From positions 29,521,535-29,585,534 of the forward strand of contig NC_049981.1 in NCBI RefSeq assembly GCF_000003815.2: a DNA stretch of 64,000 nucleotides. The letters are read 5' to 3'. Shown piece by piece: positions 13,581 through 23,804 of this stretch. Positions within the stretch are counted from its first letter, which is position 1. Each line of letters begins with the position of its first letter. The notes beneath the pieces are model-generated. The model ran no database searches. It was given only the letters and a program-made list of their open reading frames with translations, and had not been told where the DNA came from. A program made the translations under genes and the position numbers. The DNA comes from Branchiostoma floridae (taxonomy: Eukaryota > Chordata > Leptocardii > Amphioxiformes > Branchiostomatidae).

Positions 13581-16559
13581 TCCTTGTGTGAGTATCAAAT
13601 AGATCAAATAGGTCTGTCCAGATATGCAGCTTGTACTCTTCAGTACAAGCCTGATGTGTTACACCATGAAGCGGTTTACCGGGTATGCAATAAAAACAAA
13701 CAAACAAACAAACATGGGTTCTAAAACAATTAGTGGGAAGGAAAAAGATTAAAGCCCCAGTCATGAAAAAGACTGACGACTTTTCTTCTAAATGTCCTGT
13801 TTTACATCTTTACAATGTAGAATGGTTCAAAATCAAAATGTTTTTGGTCACTCAATCCATGAAACATTTTGTATTGCTGATGGCAAGCACAAGATTGAAT
13901 GAAAGATAATAGAAGAGATATTGTGTGGTAAACAGATTTTGTCTGGGTAGAATTCTCTTTTAGCACTTTTCCATCTTATCAAGATTTACCAATCATTGAC
14001 AGATTAATCAATGAGCAATATTCAGATTGTTGCAAAAATTGAGGAACTTGTGGGGCCCCTAGCAGCTTTGTTTGCAACTGCAGTCAAACGCACAGCAAAC
14101 AAAATCTGTAACAAATACAATTTGCTTCAACCCGTGGACCAACACTCTGACTTTCATGAAACAGTGTCCTACGATTTAATCAGTTGCTTAACGAGTGCAG
14201 ATTTCTCTGCCATAGTTTTGCCAATATTTATGACGCTACAATATTTCAGCACGCATGCCAGACGTACCAAATTTCACCAGGTTGAGCCCCAGACTTTCAT
14301 CACGACAGGTACAAACCGGCGTGATTTCCCACATCAGCATTCAGATAACCTTTCCATTTCTTCCAGAAAGCTAGGGCATGTTCTGCCCGGATAAGGCTAT
14401 ATATCTTTCCGCCGGAGGTGTCAACGAGGTATTGAACGAAGTGCGGGCAAAAAATCGAACCTTACATAAGCACATGACATATATGTGATGTCGCACAGTT
14501 GATTGTTTTGTTGCCTTATTCTGTTCTCTGATGTTTGAATTTTTTCACGAAAAGTTACGAAAGTTAAAGCGCTTTTTATTTGTTAGGGAGTACATGACAC
14601 TGTACATGTAGCTGTCTGCAAGCTTGTAAAATAAACCTGTCAGTGAATGTATCAACAATTAAAACATGATACATATTATCGTATCAGAAAATTTGTGCTG
14701 TTAATTGAAATCGGATTGTAAAATGGACAATGAAATTGGTTTTAAAAAGACGTAGTAATTTGTGTCTTTTTATATGCTCTGTACAAAATATGCTCTGGAA
14801 TTGTGAATGTTCCTGCCCTTGTTCACAAAATGTGTGATCAAATTTCATGATCCAAAACCGACTTGTAGACAACCGTGCGGATGTTTGTCTTCATCAAGGA
14901 CCACGATGATCACAGTTGCACCCAGGGGAGTATTTGTGCCCATCTCTGTCTGTTTCAAGTGGGGAAGGTCCGCCTTAATTGGTTACGGGTATGCATTGAT
15001 CATCCGAGTTTGAAGCGAGTCGCCTGTGGAATAAAAACTGTATTGATGTGTGGCTGCCTGGTCCCATGGCAGGAGCTACCAGACCAATCATGCATGTAAT
15101 ATTATATTATATTATATTATATATGTGTATGTGGCTTAAGTAAGAAAATGTTGTGTTTCCTGTTTCCCGAACTACCCTTGAAAAACCTGCCGACCCTACG
15201 TACGTAACCTAGCCTTTATTTTTGGTGGGCAGTGGAGTAAAAAAATCAGTTTCCAATTCCAGTTAGAATTTTTATTCAGCCTGCTTCCTATTCAAGTAAA
15301 AAAGTAAACTGCTTGCTTTATCTGAAGGATAATGTATCAACAGATTTGTAACAATTATGCACAAAATCAAAGTTTGACATTGAAAATATGAGTGCATTTC
15401 AGTTATACTTAAATTTTGTTAAACTGTATTGTATCACTAGAGTTTGAGCCATTGTAATTCTACAAAATTAAAAAAAAAGACAATCCCTAGATCTACCTTC
15501 CGACCATAATTTTTTCAGGACTGAAACTGGAAACACAACATTTTTTTCCTAGGCCTTAGAGTGCTTCGTACAAACTAAGCCTTTGCAGGCACATAGGGTA
15601 TATCTATTTCCTGTATTAAAGTTGTGTAATTTCATTGCAAGATGATGCATTACTTCCGTGTGTGTGGACAAACTCAAGAAAAAAATTGCTCTGTCGAAAA
15701 ACTGCTGGAAGTTGAATCTGGTTTAATGCATTGGTGATAAATTAAGCAAAATACATGACATTTGTTCAATCTTGCTGAACTTCTAATCATTGAAAGTAAC
15801 TGTTCTCAACCAGAATCAAAGTTGCGATCATTAACGACCCTTCCAAATAAATCATTTATGAGGTTACTCTTGATGTCAGCAGTAATGCCGAAATCAGGGG
15901 ACGGAGATTTCGTCGACTCACGTATCTGTTGATTAGATTGTTATCCAATTATGCGACATTAGTATGAATAATGCATTACGGAGAGGAAAACATATTTTTT
16001 GACGTGTTTTCAGGCTTTTATGGAGGTTTCTAATTAAGAAAATTGAGTCAAAAGACAAACACTGAAAACAGATTGATTCTATATGCTTCAAATAATTGTC
16101 TGCTGGTTTGGTGGTTTCAGAAGAGGCCTTCAACGTAGTGGAAAACCTTTTGCTTCTATTTCAGTCCGGAAATAGTTATATTTGTGTGAATTTGATTATG
16201 TAATCTGTGCCACATGTGTGAGTGTTTGTCTGCTGTAGCTTGCCTTTTCCTTAAGTGTGAAATTGAAAGGTATCCTTGGCTAATTCCTTTTTCGCACAGG
16301 CTCCACCGCGCTTTATTGGCATGTAGTCAGTCACAATACATTATATTTGGTCGAGGGCAGCTTCTCTTATTTGTATTAACAGTCTAGACGTGGAGTTTCT
16401 TCCTGTGTCGTCCAAAGATGGCGAAGATGCCGAATCTTTTTTTTTTACGTGCGTCGTATAACGATTGTTATTTGAACTGTAAGTGCCCTTCTTGGTGACC
16501 TCTGGAGTGGAGACACCATGCCTGCCCAATTAGGGTGACTTAGATTAATACTGATTCAT

Positions 16560-16993
16560 CATCCGCAGATCAGTTATAATTGATGGTGCTTGCTTGTTCC
16601 GTGTGGGCGCGTCGGAGACACGCTCTAATACATATGCACCAGGGAAGGTGACTCTACACTACTGCGGGACATTCGGAGCACGTTTTTCCCCTTGACTGGA
16701 CATCTATTGGAGGAGGCCGTCCCTCAAACCAACCTCTCCCGTACGCGGTGATCCCAGGTAAACGACGCGCGAACGACGGACGGAGAGAGACGGGGCTGTG
16801 GTTTGTTGTTGTGGGTCGTAGGTTACACACCAGAAGGAGGTGCATGACATAGCAGGGGCTGGCCCCGCATGGATGCCCTTGTTTAAGAGGAGGGAGCGCA
16901 TACTCGGCTTGGGTGGCAGCATTGGCGGCATAGCTGGAACTGTTATAGCACCATGCCGCCACTGTTCTAGTGACAGGGGGGGAGTGAGGGACC
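16560..16993 (+). promoter_or_regulatory. NRG: Presumed internal promoter / 5' UTR of type III transcript
   Basis: GC content and CpG frequency rise sharply compared with surrounding intron, directly upstream of an ATG in a good Kozak context (gaccATGg) with an in-frame stop TGA at 16985-16987. No splice acceptor is needed for this exon, so a transcription start in this interval is the simplest reading. No clear TATA box was identified; the start site itself is not visible. Confidence 0.4.
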
Positions 16994-17387
16994 ATGGAGA
17001 CCAGGATTGACCGGGTGAAGGGGGCCCTGGCTGCCGCCCACCAGAGGTGGCAGCGCGAGGTCCCCCTTCTCTCTGACAAGTGGCTGATCGTCCCGGCCGC
17101 GCTCATCCTTGCCCTGGTCTGCTTCCTGGTGGTCACGCTCAAGTGGATATGGGTCGACCACATTTTTGACAGCGTAGAGCTCCCGACCTACGGACATGGG
17201 GCGGTGGAAATGGCCGCCAAGGGGGACGAAACGACAGGCATGGAGGGGCCATCTGCCACCGTCAGTTCAGACGGGGACGGGTCATCGGGGGACAGCAGCG
17301 GGGAGGAGGATGGAAGAAACCAAGGGGGAGGGGTCGGTACCAACATCATCCCAGACGTCATCCTACCCTCCGTGCCTCCCTTGCTAG
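16994..17387 (+). CDS. NRG: Neuregulin type III-like alternative first coding exon (membrane-anchored N-terminus)
   Basis: The ATG at 16994 has a strong Kozak context and an in-frame stop nine bases upstream, fixing the start. The 131 codons begin with a basic amphipathic stretch, then a hydrophobic segment at residues about 31-49, immediately followed by LKWIWVDHIFD and ELPT. This matches the signature after the N-terminal membrane segment of vertebrate NRG1 type III (LKWVFVDKIFEYDSPT). Residues about 72-115 are acidic, Ser/Gly-rich. The exon ends in phase 1 with G before GTAAGG, exactly the phase and base with which the second Ig exon ends, so it can splice to 20507 to make Glu. Unlike the vertebrate 'cysteine-rich domain', it has a single cysteine, inside the membrane segment. 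Confidence 0.9.
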
Positions 17388-18099
17388 GTAAGGATTCAGT
17401 AGGTCGGCTGTAAGCCAATATGTGTCAGCACGCCGGGATCGATTTTCTCCGAAAACAGCACTCCAGATGGATCGGTGGCTGTCATTGACGGAAAACGTCA
17501 ATATCCGTGCGAGGCACCCCCTCCCTCGACGCTTGTGCTCCCCCCAGAAATGAGCGTTTGGTTGAATTAATTATCACACATCGTTTCAAACAGCCTCAAG
17601 TGGGGAAAAGCACCTGGGACCTCACTGGGAAAGTCTGTTATCATTAATCATACAGAAGGGCTCAGTGTTGGTATGAGAGTTAAGCACTTGTGTAAGGTCT
17701 TAATTGATAATCTCAGAAACGTAGCACCGTCTAATGATTTTTGTTTTCGTCAAGTCGGGGAGCCATCTGTTAAGGTGTTTTATGACCTTGGCATTAAGAA
17801 TTCAGGGCATTTTACGGCCTTGAAATTAATAATCCTATAAAAGATTCATCGTGTTTGAAACTAGGATGGTGTCAATTTGTGCTGCCATCCCCCTCCCCCC
17901 TAGAATTACTCTGTCAAAATTTGACTTTATTGTCCACAAATTAAGTCATGATGGAAACCCTTTATTTTGACCCTGATGTTCACCAGCCTTGAAACTATAA
18001 TAAACCCATTAAACTCTCCCAGGTTGCTTCTAAAAACTGCCTGATTTGCTCAGCTCAACAGTGGTCATATATGTTTTTATTTACCTTCATAAAAAGATT

Positions 18100-18236
18100 G
18101 TGTGTGTGTGTGCATGGTGTGTGTGCTTGTGTGTGTATATATGTGTATTGGTGTGTGTGTGCTTGTCTGTGTGTACGTGTGTATGTGTGTGTCTGTGTGT
18201 GTTCATATGTGTGTGTGGTGAAAGTATGTGTGTGTC
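18100..18236. repeat. (GT)n-type interrupted microsatellite
   Basis: Runs of TG/GT interrupted by CATG, CTTG and TATA blocks. The frames through it that read Val/Cys or His/Thr are artefacts. Confidence 0.9.
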
Positions 18237-20186
18237 TTATAGGATATTTTGTGCATTGCATATTTTCATCATATGTCTTGAATAGATTGTATTGATACTA
18301 CTCCAAGTTAGTTCATGAGCTAACTTCGAGTAGTATTTGCACACATTGACCTAAACCTTAAAAGTGTGGTCATAAAGTTAACTCAGGGCACATCAACTCA
18401 CATCAACTCAATCGCTAATTCTCATTCCGTGCCCTCGTGTGGTTGCCTTATAGTTATAAGCTCATACCGTTCCTGACAACTACGAAAAGCCTTAAGTTTT
18501 TAGAAGAAGTAACTGAAAACCTCAAACACATCCAATTACCATTTTGTCAATAGTTGTCTGCATATAGCTGAAACACAAAGTAGTTACAACACAAAGGACA
18601 GCTGCGTGCCTTTCCCGTCATTGATTTCCTATTTGTTCCTATCTAATGTGATAAAAGCAGGGGATTTTGTGCCATACTCACAGTAAGCACTGATTCTGGG
18701 GTGAATGTCTCGCATACAGTATGCCAATTTCTTGGATTTAGAGCTGCGATACTCGATAACAGAAAGGTCCAATGTAGTTAGGCCGCACTGCGTGATCTGT
18801 TGGTTCCTTGGATTCATATTCGGATAACATTCAAACTTTAATTTTGTAAAACTTTCTTTCGTTGAGACGCTCTGTAGCAATTTTAAAAGGCATTGTGTCA
18901 TGTAGATCGTACATTATGCCAATGTTTTTGACTGGTTTGATTACAAAAAAGCACATTTTTGTCTTCACTTCCTTTTTTTTAATCATTGCGCAAGGTGAAC
19001 CTTAGAAAACGTTACTTTGTTAATTGTATAGTCAGCTACATTATAGATCCAAGGCCTATCTACTTTGTACTCCTTTGTTTTCAAATGAAGATGCATGGAA
19101 CCATTTGTTGGCAAGACAAAGGCGGATGTCCCCAAATCACCGTCTGCCTGCCTCGGAATGGGGTTTGAGGATTTAGGCAGTCGATAAAGGCACTGCAATG
19201 AGAATTACGAGGATCAAACTGGTTTATGCCTGAAATTTTGTCGATTTTTGGTTTACGTTTAGCTTGGTACTCTTGTTGAGAAACTATAACTAGTTTTTAA
19301 GTCGTACTTGTAGTTATGTCATAAATGATGACAGCATGCAGTTGTTTTCACCCCTTCATGTGTAATTTGTTCTTCTCTCCGATTGCAAATTTTTTCAACT
19401 TTGATTTGATAATTATAAAACAATTGATGTTCGTTGATTTGTCACCATACTCAGCTAGCAATACTGACTGGTTCTACTTTGTACTGTAGCAAGTTGCAAA
19501 GTCCCAAATGCAAAGTATTGTCATAATTTATGTATTCCCCGTTAGGGAAAAACCTTATTTTTGCTGGTGTATTCTTTTTCCATCTTCTTCTGCGAGTAGC
19601 CAATCAGAGGTTAAAACTTAGATAGGATATTAGCCAGTATTGTACACAATATGGTGTTGGGTTTGTGAGCTGGTGGGCCAGGTTCGAAACTCGAGAGCCG
19701 GGACACCAGTTCTGCTCACCTCTTGTTTCAGTTACCATCCTGATTGTTCAGTTTAAACACATCTGACTGCAGGATACCCAGTGCAAGCCGCAACATTAAG
19801 CGGTTGGGTTGGGTTTCATGTAATATTTATAGGGCTTGGTTTGCGTGAGTAACAGTATCTCCTTTGGGAGTTCACTTTTGATCATAAACCATAGGAATTG
19901 TAACACTCTCTATAGCACTCAAGTATTGTATACAATGTATACAGTAATATTCAGTGTTTTGAAAGGGCCTACTACATTACTGTAAAATACTATTATAAGA
20001 CTGTTGCTTTCGAAACTGCATATAAGCCAATGTTGGCAGAGCTTCAGTTTCAGTGTTGCATCATTCTGAAAAGTTATTTTTTACAATACTGTCATGTGTT
20101 TTGAAGGGTTCTTGATTTACACTATAAAAAATCCTAAAAAAGGATTGAATGTACATGTACTCTATGCACATACATTTTATATGCGC

Positions 20187-20187
<1 letters not shown>

Positions 20188-20264
<77 letters not shown>

Positions 20265-20292
20265 ACAACGCACGCACACGCACACACACTAA
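20188..20292. repeat. (AC)n microsatellite
   Basis: An almost pure CA run of about 70 bases with CG-interrupted ends, 215 bp upstream of the first stalk exon. Confidence 0.95.
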
Positions 20293-20506
20293 TGTCAAGG
20301 TTCAAGGTTACATGTACATGGATATGTTGTTGTTGATCTGCTATGTAGGTTACATTACAATACCAAGATGTACATGTACATGTACTGTCATGTAGAGTGT
20401 ATGTACTGTACTTTCTATGTGTAGCTTTTGTCTTTCTAACTACTGTTTGAGCATTGAACTTGAATGAAGACAGTGAATCATTCTTTTCTCTTTGTTTTTT
20501 CTGTAG

Positions 20507-20539
20507 AACCCACACCTCCAGAGACCACAACTCCAACTG
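20507..20539 (+). CDS. NRG: Neuregulin stalk microexon 1 (33 bp)
   Basis: Acceptor after a long T-rich tract (ctgtag ends 20506), donor GTAAGA at 20540. Phase 1 in and out. It codes for EPTPPETTTPT plus the first base of Gly. The first codon is completed by G from either the Ig exon or the type III exon, so this is the common acceptor for both 5' forms. Thr/Pro content suggests an O-glycosylated extracellular spacer. Confidence 0.85.
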
Positions 20540-21165
20540 GTAAGAGTGCATTTAAAATTGTGTACTATGTATTTTTCTTATAAGGCTATAGATTTTCTGT
20601 CTGAATAAAAGTCGAACTGCAACTTCCAACACAAAAATTGGACTTTTCTTATAAAAAACTTTCAAGTCTTAACAAAGACTAAAGTTGAACAGTCAAAACT
20701 TTGGGTAAGTCCAATTTTGGGGGGGTTGGGAATTGCAGTTCAATTTGATTCAGAATGATAATCGTCCAAGTTAAAGACAGATGAACTTTCAACTTAATTT
20801 TCTGCCTGCTAGTAAAAAACTAATTGATCATGACATCTGCGTGATAAATGTTTTATGGAACCTAAGTTAAATCAAAGCTACATAGTTGATAGTATGAATT
20901 ATTGGCTCCTGATAATCATTTTAGAAGCTGGTTTTGTTGTAACCTCTTGAGATATACCGAAAACTATTGAAAACCATTGATTCACAACCACATATTCACA
21001 AAAGCTGATGTTTCGGTTAGCCTCCTAATGAAATTGTTCACAGATACAAATGTAGCTGCAATGGTTATGTACTTTTAGTGCTTATATTTGCAGTGCTGGT
21101 CTTGATATGTACAGTCAGTGACAGAAATAAAGTTAAAACTGACTGAACTTATCCTTTCTTCACAG

Positions 21166-21183
21166 GTACAGTCTCATCAACAA
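21166..21183 (+). CDS. NRG: Neuregulin stalk microexon 2 (18 bp)
   Basis: Acceptor 'ctttcttcacag' ends at 21165 and donor GTAAGA begins at 21184. Phase 1-1. Codes for G-TVSST and one base of the next Thr. Only 18 nt, so recognition depends on the splice sites; the in-frame Ser/Thr content and phase agreement support it. Confidence 0.75.
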
Positions 21184-21388
21184 GTAAGAACATCACTTCT
21201 CTGTTACTCTGATATGTGTAATGTTTGTTTGTTTGTTTCTTGTTGCTATTCCTTCTTTTCCTGCTATTTCTTCTCTCTCATTAGTCTGTAAAACTGATGA
21301 TAATGTTGAGTTGTAGATATTTCTCCTTTTTTTAAAAGAAATTCTTGTCTTTGTAGCGTTACTCTTGTGATGTACATTTTATTTCCAG

Positions 21389-21412
21389 CTTTTGTTTTAG
21401 CTACTAACAAAC
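21389..21412 (+). CDS. NRG: Neuregulin stalk microexon 3 (24 bp)
   Basis: Acceptor 'atttccag' ends at 21388 and the strong donor GTAAGT begins at 21413. Phase 1-1, coding T-FVLATNK and one base of Pro. Less Thr/Pro-rich than its neighbours, so slightly less certain. Confidence 0.65.
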
Positions 21413-22255
21413 GTAAGTGTTTTGATTGTCGTTGCTCTTCTGTAGAGTGCTCGGCGGTCTTCTCTTAGTTTGTTTGTTTGTTTGACATGTAAATGGTAAA
21501 TCATCTTTAGGCATAACACTGCAGTTGTGCACAGTAAGTATAAGCTGAGTAAGAACAGATTGTAATAAGGTTCAATCTACTAAAACTTGGTTAGACGGTT
21601 AGACCTCTAACCGTTGTAATAGGTGTGGTGGCAGTTCTTAAACTTAAAGGTGCTCAGGCTGTGTGACTCTCTCCAAACATGTATGGAGGCTTCTTTTGGC
21701 TCCTGACAAACTTGATATTACAGATGACGTTCATTGTTGTTTAAGAGAAATTTTGGCGTATGGTGTGCTCAAATTGATTGTTGAGATGGGCAGTAATTTG
21801 GGAACATGTTTCTTGTGGTCTGAGGAGATAAGGGTGGTGATCTTGTAGAGTTTGCGGTGTCTTTGCTCTCTGTAGTTAAATAGTTACACAGTTTACACAG
21901 CAGAACAGTCTAGACAAAAAGGAATTATATGGTTCTGCTTGGTGATCAGGTGATGAAGAAATAGGAATTTGAATTTCAATCACTTCAACTTTAAAAAAAA
22001 AAGTTGCTCGTGTGTTAATTACAGCTGGTGGTTTTAACTTCAGAGATGTCTAATTTTATCATCGTGATGGTAATGTCTTACGTCAGCTGTGACCGTATTT
22101 AATGTATTGTAAAATTAACTCCGAACTCGAAACTTGCCTGAGCTGATTTTACAAGTTACTCACTGTTGGGTTTGGTTTTGTCTTTGTAACTAATTCTTCC
22201 TAAGTGATAATCACTTTTTAAGTGAAGCTCATTTGATTTGTTTTTTTCTTCACAG

Positions 22256-22273
22256 CTCCAGTTAAAACCCCAA
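22256..22273 (+). CDS. NRG: Neuregulin stalk microexon 4 (18 bp)
   Basis: A T-rich tract and 'cttcacag' end at 22255; donor GTAAGC starts at 22274. Phase 1-1, coding P-PVKTP and one base of Ile. Confidence 0.75.
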
Positions 22274-22761
22274 GTAAGCAAATTTACCAGTTGCTAGATT
22301 ATTGAACTTGGTTGTGGGAAGGTGTGAGGGAAAATCCTTCAATTGTTAAAAATAGATTGATATTCCTAGAAAACACAGAGAAATGACTGTCTACCCACCT
22401 CAATATTAATATCTGTCCTGAGTCCGAGTAAAACAGCAAATGAATCGTTAAGCAAATTCAAAATATATGGTTAACTTAATATGACTTTCTAATAATTTGT
22501 GTTTAATGATCATCCTAATTAATGTTTCTCAAAAATGATATCAACAAATGATGATTGATTTTTGAAAATAAAACGAGCAACTCCAATCAGAATACTTGAT
22601 AACGCAATGATCATATCTCTCATCTTTAATACCTCTCATATGCTACTAGCAGCAGAAATTATACCTTTGTTTTTACCACATTTATGTCTTGTAGATTTAA
22701 TATTCGTGTAGTTTTGTTGCACTCTCTTTCTTTTCTTACTTTCGTTTTGTTCTCTTTACAG

Positions 22762-22785
22762 TTTTTCAATTAACCACAATCCCAA
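22762..22785 (+). CDS. NRG: Neuregulin stalk microexon 5 (24 bp)
   Basis: Acceptor 'ctctttacag' ends at 22761; donor GTAAGT starts at 22786. Phase 1-1, coding I-FQLTTIP, then one base that joins GC of the EGF exon to make Ser. The resulting S-H just before the first EGF cysteine matches the SH at that place in vertebrate NRG1. Confidence 0.75.
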
Positions 22786-23054
22786 GTAAGTTTTGTTTCT
22801 TTGCTTTACTTACTATAGGCCATGTTGAGTTGATTATATGGATAACATCCTCTGGGAACCCCCAAACTGATGAGAGCGTGTGAATAAAAAAAAGTTGCCT
22901 TCAATATGAAATGCAAGTAGTCAGACAGGTTAAACAAATGTCTGAACGCACAGAGTATGGTATACTGAATAATAGATTCAAAATCTTCATTTTTGTTCTT
23001 TCACATCTGACATTGGATTTGACATTGGCATTACATTTTGTATATTTTGCAATA

Positions 23055-23230
23055 TAGTAGAAGCTAGTTAATTGCACAACGGATTAACGCACACTTCTGT
23101 TAACTGAACGGAATCCCCTAATCCCAAACCGGTGCGGTCCAGCTAGATAACTTTGCCTTATTGCACCACTCGGATAATTGCACGAAATTCACTGGCAAAC
23201 AGACCGTGCAATTAAGCGGCTTCTACTGTA
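23055..23230. mobile_element. MITE with 'gtagaagc..agttaattgcac' ends
   Basis: Left 'tagtagaagctagttaattgc' and right 'gcaattaagcggcttctactgta' are inverted copies flanked by TA, which fits a Tc1/mariner/pogo-type MITE. A second copy is at about 40600-40748. Confidence 0.8.
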
Positions 23231-23560
23231 TTATATTCGCAATCTATGGCATATATTCGCTAATTTTGCAGCTGCTTTGTTCGATTGTAATGTACAGTAT
23301 TATTGTTGGAAACTTTTTTTTGAAACCGCGGAATATTTACGTGAGCAAGAATGTACGCTATGTAATCCATTCAATCTCATCAACATGGCCTTATGTTGTG
23401 CTTGTCAATTGTGTATAGACTTAGTGCTTGTGTCTCCCCTCCTTCTTTTGCATGTTTAGGTTATTTTCCAGGGCTCAAAATGCCATCTTGCAACATGTAA
23501 TTTGAAAGTTTATTTCAAGCACAGAAATTTTGTATCTTTCAAAACTTTTTTTCTGTCCGT

Positions 23561-23804
23561 AAGGCCACACCAATTTGATATGTTGGTTCACAGATTTTCA
23601 AAAGATAAAAAAATATACATGCTTAAGAAAAACATCATGAAAACAAAGCTCAAAGACCAGGTGTATGCCTTGGTGCACTCAGGTTTATAGAGTGGACATG
23701 GTCATACTAAAGTTTTCCTCTCTGCCCGTTGCATTTATGATGTCCGCTTGCTATATTTTCACTTTAAAAAATCTGTGAACCAACAATCTACATTAGTGTG
23801 TCCT
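23561..23804. mobile_element. MITE, 'aaggccacacc' family
   Basis: Inverted ends 'aaggccacaccaatttgata' and '...tctacattagtgtgtcct', with further inverted 'gttggttcacagat' blocks inside. A relative is at 45666-46018, with fragments at 43360-43505 and 35562-35585. Confidence 0.75.

Larger units (their letters stand above)
10199..16993. other. NRG: Intron upstream of the type III first exon
   Basis: Contains a MITE right after the donor (10233-10491), another MITE (12179-12370), a foldback-family fragment at about 12595-12770 (inverted relative at about 42680-42840), a tRNA-derived SINE (13340-13580), a short poly-G run near 13278-13290 and an ATATT repeat near 15100. Small open frames such as 14011-14394 show no domain and no splice context I can defend. 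From about 16590 GC content rises towards the type III exon. Confidence 0.65.
17388..20506. other. NRG: Intron after the type III exon
   Basis: Holds a GT-rich microsatellite (18100-18236), an AC microsatellite (20188-20292) and ordinary AT-rich sequence. A tRNA B-box-like stretch near 19680 (ccaggttcgaaactcg) might be a SINE trace. No exon supported. Confidence 0.65.
20540..22761. other. NRG: Short introns separating the stalk microexons
   Basis: Apart from the microexons listed separately, this interval is AT-rich intron with no recognised element. Intron lengths are 626, 205, 843 and 488 bp. Confidence 0.7.

Noticed and set aside
16654-17418. Genes on the - strand or other frames over the type III exon
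   Set aside because: They are shadows of the GC-rich exon 16994-17387 and show no domains.
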